From an uncultured Clostridia bacterium (lineage in GTDB: Bacteria > Bacillota > Clostridia > TANB77 > CAG-508), in assembly GCA_934168305.1 (NCBI GenBank), contig CAKPNF010000002.1, positions 1-64,000 of the forward strand: a stretch of 64,000 nt of DNA, read 5' to 3'. This document shows positions 34,746-42,032 of this stretch, piece by piece (the first letter of the stretch is position 1; each line of letters begins with the position of its first letter). Below the pieces are notes generated by a model. It was not told the DNA's origin, did no database searches, and saw only the letters and a program-made list of their open reading frames with translations. The position numbers were made by a program, and so were the translations under genes.

Positions 34746-34979
34746 TAGTAGGTCTGAATGCTAAAATCGTAAAATTAAATATATATCAAAAGTAGTTTTA
34801 GAATTCGTTTTTAGAAAGGATGAATTCTAACGAATGAAATACGTTAGAGGTAAAATTTATTATATTTCAAGAGTTATTATAAGTTCATATGGATATGTGT
34901 ATTTATAATAACCTTAGAAAATTAGAAATTTTCACCTAAGCGATAGCGCCACCTAAGCAGTGGTGCTATTTTACTTTTA
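34746..34979. other. Gap with five inverted repeats after the variable region
   Basis: TTAGAATTC/GAATTCTAA (34798-34806, 34822-34830) overlaps TCTAACG/CGTTAGA (34826-34832, 34842-34848), so these two hairpins exclude each other. Then come GTTATTATAA/TTATAATAAC (34873-34882, 34903-34912), GAAAATT/AATTTTC (34917-34923, 34927-34933), and a terminator ATAGCGCCAC/GTGGTGCTAT (about 34943-34969). DGRs often need a hairpin downstream of the variable region. Confidence 0.6.
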
Positions 34980-35864
34980 GGCAAAAATAATGTCACCAAA
35001 TAAGAAAAAAGTGATGAGCCAGATAAAAACGAAAATGAAAGTAATATATCAATAGCACAGCAAATAGCAAACAATCCAAAGGCATATTATGGAAAAAAAG
35101 TAGAGAATTATAAAGTTAGTGATAGTGATACAAATATATATAGAATATTCTACGTGAGTACAGCAAATAATGAATTTGGAGACCCACAATATACAATATA
35201 TTTAAAAGCTGACTGTTCTAAAAGCATTTCTTGTTCAACTACATATGATTCAGCAAATACAAAAGTAAGAACAATGAATCCACAATGGAATAAAGGAGAA
35301 ACATCATCATCAAATACAAAAACAAGAGGAGATAATGAAAGCAATTGGAACACAAACGAAAAAGCAGCAGCGTATTTATGCTCTCCAGTAAATGACACAA
35401 CATATTCAAATACAAAATTACCATGGAAAGAATATTATAATTCTGAAAAAGCAAAATATGTTATTGGTGGACCTAGTGTAGAAATGTATGTAAAGTCATA
35501 TAATCAAGCATATGAGGGAATAACTGATATTAATACTTATATCTTAGGAGCAAAGTATAGAGCAACAAATAAACCAGGGTATATTTATACATTAAATGGA
35601 ACACAATCACTAATATCAAAAGATGATTATTACACAGGAACTGATAGTTTAGATTATACAAAATATAATAGTATGTATTATGGAAATAATGGAAAGAAAA
35701 CAGGAAATTGGTGGTTAGCTTCTCCATCAGCTAATAATTCTATACGTGTATGTTATGCTGGAGGAGAAAAAGCACATTTAAGTTTATATGATTATAATAT
35801 AGAAGTTGGACTTTCTCCTCTAATAGCATTAAACTCAAGTTTTATTCCACAAATTGAAGAGTAA
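34980..35864 (+). pseudogene. 5'-truncated relative of a pilin-like surface protein
   Basis: The frame reads KNNVTK, a TAA at 35001-35003, then EKSDEPDKNE and continues open to 35864; the first in-frame start afterwards is GTG 35154 without a ribosome site. The body (AYYGKKVENYK, IYLKADC) and the end (NWWLASPSANNSIRVCYAGG, GLSPLIALNSS) resemble the C-terminal domains of clostridial pilin-like surface proteins. The anchor region is missing. It is probably the remains of a gene whose 5' part was lost when the upstream gene was rearranged. A shorter protein from 35154 cannot be excluded. Confidence 0.6.
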
Positions 35865-35881
35865 AATACATTAAACTTTAT

Positions 35882-35903
35882 AAAAAAGCCTTGTGCTTTT
35901 TTT
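35882..35903 (+). terminator. A/T-rich terminator before pta
   Basis: AAAAAAGC (35882-35889) pairs with GCTTTTTT (35895-35902) around CTTGT. Confidence 0.55.
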
Positions 35904-35955
35904 ATTTTACCTATATAATAAATACAGCAAAGAGCAAGGAGGGAGAAAAAACAAC

Positions 35956-36957
35956 ATGAATTTTATAGAAACAATAAAAGAACGAGCAAGACAAGAAATA
36001 AAAACAATTGTACTTCCAGAAGCAGAAGATATAAGAACACTAAAAGCAACTGAAACAGCATTAAAGGAAAAATATGCAAATATAATTTTAGTAGGAAACA
36101 AAGAAAAAATATTAGAAATTGCCAAAAGTAACAATTTAAACATTGAAGGAGCAGAAATAATAGAACCACAAACATCTACAAACTACGAAAAATATGCAAA
36201 TTTATTATATGAATTAAGAAAACATAAAGGGATGACACTAGAACAAGCAAAAAAAATATCATTAGACCCTGTGTATTTTGGTATGTTAATGGTAAAAGAT
36301 GAAGAAACAAAAGCAGACGGACTAGTTTCAGGTGCTGTGCATTCAACAGCTGATACATTAAGACCAGCACTACAAATATTAAAAACAGCACCTGACACAA
36401 AATTAGTTTCAGCATTTTTTGTAATGGTAGTACCAGAATGTGAATATGGTTCAAATGGTACATTTATATTTGGAGATGCAGGTCTAAATGCAAACCCAAA
36501 TCCAGAAGAATTGTCAGAAATAGCAATATCATCAAGTAAAAGCTTTAAGAAATTAGTTGGAGAAGAACCAAAGGTTGCAATGCTATCATATTCAACATAC
36601 GGAAGTGCGAAATCTGAATTAACAGAAAAGGTTATTGAAGCAACAAAATTGTTAAAAGAAAAAGAACCAGAATTAAAATCAGACGGAGAATTACAACTAG
36701 ATGCAGCAATAATACCAGAAGTAGCAAAATCAAAAGCACCAGGAAGTAATGTAGCAGGAGAGGCCAATGTATTAATATTTCCAAATTTAGATGCAGGAAA
36801 TATAGGCTATAAATTAGTACAAAGATTAGCAAAAGCTGAAGCATATGGACCATTGTGTCAAGGAATTGCAAAACCAGTAAACGATTTATCAAGAGGATGT
36901 AGCTATCAAGATATTGCTGGAGTAATAGCAATTACAGCTGTTCAAGCTCAAAAATAA
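35956..36957 (+). CDS. pta: Phosphate acetyltransferase
   Basis: A 333-residue enzyme converting acetyl-CoA and phosphate to acetyl phosphate. The start is ATG 35956 with AAGGAGGGAG upstream; a longer frame from 35893 runs through the terminator and is rejected. It is the short Pta form, with the catalytic domain only: TIVLPEAEDIRTLKA, DGLVSGAVHSTADTLRPALQ, FGDAGLNANPNPEELSEIA, and MLSYSTYGSAKSE. It supplies the acetate kinases that follow, for substrate-level ATP formation. Confidence 0.95.
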   Translation: MNFIETIKERARQEIKTIVLPEAEDIRTLKATETALKEKYANIILVGNKEKILEIAKSNNLNIEGAEIIEPQTSTNYEKYANLLYELRKHKGMTLEQAKKISLDPVYFGMLMVKDEETKADGLVSGAVHSTADTLRPALQILKTAPDTKLVSAFFVMVVPECEYGSNGTFIFGDAGLNANPNPEELSEIAISSSKSFKKLVGEEPKVAMLSYSTYGSAKSELTEKVIEATKLLKEKEPELKSDGELQLDAAIIPEVAKSKAPGSNVAGEANVLIFPNLDAGNIGYKLVQRLAKAEAYGPLCQGIAKPVNDLSRGCSYQDIAGVIAITAVQAQK

Positions 36958-36984
36958 ACCAATGGGGACGTTCTTAAATTGGTT
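36957..36984. repeat. Palindromic repeat family C, single copy
   Basis: AACCAATGGGGACG then TTCTTAAATTGGTT. It begins at the last base of the pta stop codon and ends 28 bp before ackA. Confidence 0.8.
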
Positions 36985-37011
36985 GAAAAAGACAAAAAAA
37001 GGAGGAATTTT

Positions 37012-38205
37012 ATGAAAATTTTAGTCTTAAACTCAGGAAGTTCATCACTTAAATATCAAGTAATTGATATGGAAACAGAAGAAATGCTTGTAAAAGGATA
37101 TTTTGAAAGAATAGGTCAACAAAATTCTTTTTTAACTCATAAAGTGAATGGAATTAAACATAAATTTGAAAAACATGTAGAAAATCATGAACAAGCATTA
37201 GAATTTGTCTTTACAAGATTAACAAATGACCATTATGGAGTTTTAAAAAGTTTAGATGAATTGGGTGGAATAGGGCATAGAGTTGTTCAAGGTGGAGAAA
37301 AATATTCACAGCCAGTAATAATTACAGAAGAAGTTATAGAAGAAATAAAAAGATGTAGTGATTTAGCTCCATTACATAATCCGGCAGCAATTTTGGGGAT
37401 AAATGCTTGTAAAAAAATAGCACCAAATATTCCAATGGTTGCAGTATTTGATACAGCATTTCATCAAACAATTCCAAAGGAAAGATATATTTACCCAATA
37501 CCATATGAATATTATAAAAAATATGGAATTAGAAAATATGGAGCACACGGAACATCACATCAATATGTAGCATATAGAGTTGCTGAGATATTAGGAAAAG
37601 ATATTAAAGATTTAAAAATAGTAAATTGCCATTTAGGTCAAGGTGCAAGTGTATGTGCAATTCAAAATGGTAAATCTGTAGAAACAAGTATGGGACTTAC
37701 ACCACTAGGTGGGATACCAATGGGAACAAGAAGCGGAGATTTGGACCCATCAGTAGTAACATACATAATGAAAAAAGAAAATCTAACACCGCAAGAAATA
37801 GAAGATATATTAAACAAAAAATCAGGAGTTTATGGAGCGTCTAGAGGAGTATCAGTAGATTTTAGAGACATAGAAAACGAAGCATTAGCAGGAGGAACAC
37901 ATGCTCAATTAGCTTTGGATATATATCATTATTTAACAGCATCGTATGTTGCAAAATGTGCAGTAGCTATGGGAGGAATTGATGTACTTACATTTACTGC
38001 AGGTGTTGGAGAAAAAGGACCAATATCAAGAAAAGCTATATGCGACCAACTTGCATTCTTTGGAGTAAAAATAGATGATGAAAAAAATAAAATAAGAGGC
38101 GAAGAAGTTGAAATTTCAGCTGAAGACTCAAATGTAAAAATCTATGTTATTCCAACAAATGAGGAGTTAATGATTGCAAGAGAAACTAAGAATTTAGTCA
38201 AATAA
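37012..38205 (+). CDS. ackA: Acetate kinase, first copy
   Basis: A 397-residue kinase converting acetyl phosphate and ADP to acetate and ATP. The start is ATG 37012 after AAAGGAGG; a longer frame from 36979 overlaps the repeat. Conserved parts: LNSGSSSLKYQ, GHRVVQGGE (Arg), VFDTAFHQTIP (catalytic Asp), GTRSGDLDPS (Arg), NEELMIARET (metal Glu). It deviates from the second copy at RKYGAHGTSH (Ala for Phe) and GVGEKGPISR (for GIGENQINIR), in the nucleotide-binding region. It lies 54 nt after pta. Confidence 0.94.
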   Translation: MKILVLNSGSSSLKYQVIDMETEEMLVKGYFERIGQQNSFLTHKVNGIKHKFEKHVENHEQALEFVFTRLTNDHYGVLKSLDELGGIGHRVVQGGEKYSQPVIITEEVIEEIKRCSDLAPLHNPAAILGINACKKIAPNIPMVAVFDTAFHQTIPKERYIYPIPYEYYKKYGIRKYGAHGTSHQYVAYRVAEILGKDIKDLKIVNCHLGQGASVCAIQNGKSVETSMGLTPLGGIPMGTRSGDLDPSVVTYIMKKENLTPQEIEDILNKKSGVYGASRGVSVDFRDIENEALAGGTHAQLALDIYHYLTASYVAKCAVAMGGIDVLTFTAGVGEKGPISRKAICDQLAFFGVKIDDEKNKIRGEEVEISAEDSNVKIYVIPTNEELMIARETKNLVK

Positions 38206-38207
38206 AT

Positions 38208-38311
38208 GAGGGATTAAGGGGCCACCACACAAAATCCCTCTTAAAATAAAAAGAAATATAATATATAAATAAAAAAAGAGGGATTTTGTGTGGTGGCCCC
38301 TTAATCCCTTT
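38208..38311. repeat. Palindromic repeat family B between the acetate kinases
   Basis: Arms 38208-38242 and 38277-38311 with GAGGGATTAAGGGG and its complement. The inner ACACAAAA replaces ACATCAAA symmetrically in both arms, so the base-pairing is preserved. Confidence 0.85.
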
Positions 38312-38330
38312 TATAGAAGGAGAATAGAAA

Positions 38331-39521
38331 ATGAAAATATTAGTATTAAATTGTGGTAGTTCATCACTAAAGTATCAATTAATAAACATGGATACAGAAG
38401 AAGTAATGGCTTCTGGAAAATATGAAAGAATAGGAGAAGCAGAAGCATTTATAACACACAAAGTAAATGGACAAAAAATAGAAATAAAAAATCCAGCATA
38501 TAATCACTCAGAAGCAATTGATTTTACATTAAAACAATTTACAAATCCAGAATATAAAGTAATAGATAGTTTAGACGAAATAAATGCAATTGGACACAGA
38601 TTAGTTCATGGTGGAGAAAAAATTGCGGAATCTGTTGTAATCGACGACAATGTTGTAAAAGTATTAGAAGAATATACAGACTTAGCACCTTTACACAACC
38701 CTGCTTGTATATTAGGAATAAAGGCATGTCAAGAAGTTATGCCTGGAAAACCAATGGTAGGTGTATTTGATACAGCATTCCATCAAACAATGCCAAAGGA
38801 TAAATTTATTTATCCAATACCATATGAATATTATAAAAAATATGGAGTAAGAAAATATGGATTCCATGGAACATCACATATGTTTGTATCACAAAGACTT
38901 GCTGAAATTGAAAACAAATCATTAGAAGGTACAAAAATTGTAACATGTCACTTAGGACAAGGCTCAAGTATATGTGCTATAAAAGACGGAAAATCTGTAG
39001 ATACAAGTATGGGATTAACACCACTTGGTGGACTTCCAATGGTTACAAGAAGTGGAGATTTAGACCCATCAGTTGTAACATATATAATGAAAAAAGAAAA
39101 CTTAACACCTGCACAAATGGAAGATTTATTAAATAAAAAATCAGGACTTTCTGGTATGTCAGGATTAGTTCCAGACTTTAGAGAAATTGAAATCGCTTCA
39201 AATGAAGGACAACCAGATGCTAAAATGGCAGTTGAAAACTTCAATTACACAATTGCAAGTTATGTTGCAAAATATGCAGTTGCAATGAATGGTGTTGATT
39301 ACATTATATTTACAGGTGGAATTGGTGAAAATCAAATTAATATCCGTAAAGGAATATGTGAAAAATTAGAGTTTATGGGTGTTAAATTAGATGTTGACGC
39401 TAATAATATGAGAGGTGAAGAGAAAGTTATTTCTACACCAGATTCTAAAATTAAAGTTTATGTAATTCCTACAAATGAGGAATTAATGATAGCAAAAGAA
39501 ACTTTGAGATTAACAAAATAA
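38331..39521 (+). CDS. ackA: Acetate kinase, second copy
   Basis: A 396-residue protein, start after AGAAGGAG. It has LNCGSSSLKYQ, GHRLVHGGE, VFDTAFHQTMP, RKYGFHGTSH, TRSGDLDPS, GGIGENQINIR and NEELMIAKET, all expected catalytic features. It is clearly paralogous to the preceding gene throughout and closer to textbook AckA. Both copies look functional. The palindrome between them may uncouple their expression. One could be tuned for another short-chain acyl phosphate; the sequence alone does not decide. Confidence 0.94.
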   Translation: MKILVLNCGSSSLKYQLINMDTEEVMASGKYERIGEAEAFITHKVNGQKIEIKNPAYNHSEAIDFTLKQFTNPEYKVIDSLDEINAIGHRLVHGGEKIAESVVIDDNVVKVLEEYTDLAPLHNPACILGIKACQEVMPGKPMVGVFDTAFHQTMPKDKFIYPIPYEYYKKYGVRKYGFHGTSHMFVSQRLAEIENKSLEGTKIVTCHLGQGSSICAIKDGKSVDTSMGLTPLGGLPMVTRSGDLDPSVVTYIMKKENLTPAQMEDLLNKKSGLSGMSGLVPDFREIEIASNEGQPDAKMAVENFNYTIASYVAKYAVAMNGVDYIIFTGGIGENQINIRKGICEKLEFMGVKLDVDANNMRGEEKVISTPDSKIKVYVIPTNEELMIAKETLRLTK

Positions 39522-39546
39522 ATCGTTATAATAAATTTATTAAAAG

Positions 39547-39587
39547 AAGGTAAATATAAGAAATTTAATTATATTCACCTTTTTTTA
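39547..39587 (+). terminator. Terminator after the ack pair
   Basis: AAGGTAAATATAA (39547-39559) pairs with TTATATTCACCTT (39569-39581, one G-T) and continues into a T run. Confidence 0.75.
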
Positions 39588-39691
39588 TAATAGAAAAAAT
39601 CTATAAATATCATATAACATGTTTAAAGACAAATATATGGCTAAACTGAAACTAATCAAAAGAAAAAAATGTCGAAAATTAAATTTTACTA

Positions 39692-39720
39692 TTGAAAAAA
39701 ATAAACGTTATTGTTATAAT
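39692..39720 (+). promoter_or_regulatory. Promoter of the TM2-DUF2752-DUF4870 operon
   Basis: TTGAAA (39692-39697), 17-nt spacer, TATAAT (39715-39720) with an upstream TGT extended -10. Confidence 0.7.
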
Positions 39721-39818
39721 GAGATTAACACTGTTGTACTTAGAGAAATTTAAGTAAACAAATATCAAATTTCAAAAGGAGCAGTTGTTGGATTTTAAAA
39801 AGAAGGAGGAAACAAAAT

Positions 39819-40028
39819 ATGAAAAGCGATAAAGATTGGTTAGTAACATTGTTATTAAGTTTATTTTTAGGAACATTAGGTGTACATAGATTCTATGTAG
39901 GTAAAATAGGAACAGGAATTTTACAATTAATAACATTAGGTGGATGTGGTATATGGACATTGATAGACCTTATAATGATAATAACAGGAAACTTTAAGGA
40001 TAAAGATGGTAATGTCATCGAAAACTAA
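39819..40028 (+). CDS. TM2 domain membrane protein
   Basis: A 69-residue protein with two helices and the TM2 pattern LLLSLFLGTLGVHRFYVGK ... GILQLITLGGCGIWTLIDLI. TM2 proteins are small membrane proteins of unclear function. First gene of a three-gene operon; its last codons overlap the next start by 17 nt. Confidence 0.85.
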   Translation: MKSDKDWLVTLLLSLFLGTLGVHRFYVGKIGTGILQLITLGGCGIWTLIDLIMIITGNFKDKDGNVIEN

Positions 40029-40299
40029 AATTTTTATATTTTTAGGATTTAATTTAATATTAATAATTTTACTGTATAACATTTCAATTGATTCGGAAAT
40101 ATTACAAAATATCTGTTTAATAAAATTTCTAACAGGAAAAAAATGTTGGAATTGTGGTATGACAAGAGCGTTTTTATCAATATTACATTTTGATATCTAT
40201 TCAGCTTATCAATATAATCACAATGTACTAGTAGTTTTTCCATTAACAATTGTAATGTATTTATATAGTTGGTACAAATATATTTTTAAGGAGAAATAA
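40012..40299 (+). CDS. DUF2752 membrane protein
   Basis: A 95-residue protein with three hydrophobic segments and the hallmark KKCWNCGMTRAFLS (CxxCGMTRA) of DUF2752. The start is ATG 40012, 11 nt after AAGGA, within the end of the TM2 gene; ATG 40006 is too close to that site. TM2 and DUF2752 genes are often neighbours. Function unknown. Confidence 0.8.
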   Translation: MSSKTKIFIFLGFNLILIILLYNISIDSEILQNICLIKFLTGKKCWNCGMTRAFLSILHFDIYSAYQYNHNVLVVFPLTIVMYLYSWYKYIFKEK

Positions 40300-40301
40300 A
40301 A

Positions 40302-40625
40302 ATGAGTGAAAAAGCAAAAGCTATATTAGCATATATTTTTGGATGGTTAGGTGGACTCATTGTTTTATATGCTGTTAAAGATAATGAAAAAAATACAAAA
40401 TTTCATGCTGCACAAGCAATAGTAATAGGTTTGGGATATACTATTTTAGTTACAATTTATAGATTTATTCCAATCACAATTCCATTCTTTAGTACAGCAG
40501 TATGGATAATTTATATTATATGTATTATTATGGGAATTGCAAAAGCAAACAAAGAAGAAGATCCAGAAATACCTGTAATAGGAAATATTGCAAAATCTAT
40601 TTTTGGTAAAAAAATAGAAGAATAA
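40302..40625 (+). CDS. DUF4870/Tic20-like membrane protein
   Basis: A 107-residue protein starting 2 nt after the previous gene, behind AAGGAG. It has three helices with AYIFGWLGGLIVLY and NTKFHAAQAIVIGLG, the pattern of DUF4870. Last gene of the small membrane-protein operon. Function unknown. Confidence 0.75.
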   Translation: MSEKAKAILAYIFGWLGGLIVLYAVKDNEKNTKFHAAQAIVIGLGYTILVTIYRFIPITIPFFSTAVWIIYIICIIMGIAKANKEEDPEIPVIGNIAKSIFGKKIEE

Positions 40626-40661
40626 TAATTAAAAAACTTTAAGGCTAATAAAATAATTTAT

Positions 40662-40705
40662 AAAAAAAGGTAGATATAAAAATTCTCATTATATCTACCT
40701 TTTTT
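40662..40705 (+). terminator. Terminator after the small membrane operon
   Basis: A long A-to-T hairpin with AAAAAAGGTAGATATAA pairing TTATATCTACCTTTTTT. Confidence 0.85.
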
Positions 40706-40861
40706 ATTAATTCTGTAAAAATTTAAATTAAAAATTGAAACTTTTTACTAAAAATAAAAACTCTATAAGTGATTATTTAAGATGGGATAATCAATGGTCA
40801 AAATATTATTCAGTAGAATGATATGAAAAAGTATTGATAAATAATTCAAAAAAGTGTAAAA

Positions 40862-40893
40862 TGAGACAAGAGGGACAGTCCTTTTTTGTCTCA
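40862..40893. repeat. Palindromic repeat family A upstream of the polysaccharide cluster
   Basis: TGAGACA, GGGACAGTCC and TGTCTCA in 32 nt. The flanking GTGTAAAA before and GTCGAAAA after also recur at other copies, so the repeated unit is longer than the palindrome. The rest of 40706-40962 shows nothing else clear. Confidence 0.85.
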
Positions 40894-40962
40894 TAATTTT
40901 GTCAAAATGTGTCGAAAATACATGTAATGATAAACAAGCAAAACAAGTGAAAGGTAAAAAAC

Positions 40963-41964
40963 ATGGGAAATAAAGTAGATATATTACTAACAACATACAA
41001 TACAAAAATCGAATATTTAAAAATCCAATTAGACAGCATATTAAATCAAACATATAAAAATTTTACACTAATAATATCAGATGACTGTTCTTCAAACAAA
41101 GAAGTCATAGATGTATTAAAAGAATATGAACAAAAAGATAATAGAATACAATTATACATTCAACCACAAAATTTAGGATACACAAAAAATTTTGAATTTG
41201 TGTTAACAAAATCAACAGCTAACTACATAGCATTTAGTGACCATGATGATATATGGTATCCAAATAAAATAGAAGAAAGCCTAAAAATATTAAAAGAAAA
41301 AAAAGTTGATTTAGTTTATTGTGATGCAAAACAAATTGATGAAAATGGAAAAGTGTTACATGGAAGTTATTTAAGATATAAAAATATGCCTATATTAAAT
41401 GAAAAATACAATAAAGAGATATTACCATTTTCAAGACATATAGCAATTGGATGTAGTCAATTATTTACAAAACAAGTAAAAGATTTAATGATACCATTTA
41501 CAGAAAATACAATGGCGCATGATTGGCATTCACTTTATATTGCAAGTAAATTGAAAGGAATTTATTGCATAGACAAGCCATTGTTTGAATATAGGCTTCA
41601 TGGAAACAACGCCTTTGGTGGTAGAAGCTTTAAACAAAATGTGAAAATATGGAAAGAAAGAAATGGAAATAGCTATAAATCTTATTTAAAATACAGGCAT
41701 AGAGCCATTACAGAAACATATTTAGCCGGAGTATTAATGTGTGAAGATTATAATTCTAAACTTCCAAAAAATGAAAAACAAGAAAAAACTGAGAAAAAAA
41801 TAATTAAATATTTTGAAAATTCTCAAAAATCAAAAATTTTATATTTTCCAATTCATAAATATTTTAAATATTTATATTTTAAAGGAATGAAAAAAAGAAA
41901 GTATAAGGAAATTATGATTTTACACTTTCCATTGCTAAGCTACATAGTTTTTTCAATTATATAA
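40963..41964 (+). CDS. Family 2 glycosyltransferase (rhamnosyltransferase-like)
   Basis: A 333-residue GT-A enzyme with VDILLTTYNTKIEYLKIQLDSI, ISDDCSS, the metal-binding region SDHDDIWYPNK (DxD-type) and a later AHDWHSLYIASKLKG. It resembles RgpB-type glycosyltransferases and the genes at 46168 and 62392. It should add a sugar to a surface polysaccharide on the cytoplasmic face. First gene of the cluster; sugar specificity cannot be read from the sequence. Confidence 0.85.
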   Translation: MGNKVDILLTTYNTKIEYLKIQLDSILNQTYKNFTLIISDDCSSNKEVIDVLKEYEQKDNRIQLYIQPQNLGYTKNFEFVLTKSTANYIAFSDHDDIWYPNKIEESLKILKEKKVDLVYCDAKQIDENGKVLHGSYLRYKNMPILNEKYNKEILPFSRHIAIGCSQLFTKQVKDLMIPFTENTMAHDWHSLYIASKLKGIYCIDKPLFEYRLHGNNAFGGRSFKQNVKIWKERNGNSYKSYLKYRHRAITETYLAGVLMCEDYNSKLPKNEKQEKTEKKIIKYFENSQKSKILYFPIHKYFKYLYFKGMKKRKYKEIMILHFPLLSYIVFSII

Positions 41965-42032
41965 AACATTTATACAATTTGAAACTTTTTTTAGTTTTAA
42001 TTGTATCTATATATATAAAAGGAGGAAAACAA

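Noticed and set aside
35893..35955. N-terminal extension of Pta
   Set aside because: The extension would be encoded across a terminator hairpin and the ribosome site; ATG 35956 has AAGGAGGGAG at suitable distance and gives the usual Pta N-terminus.
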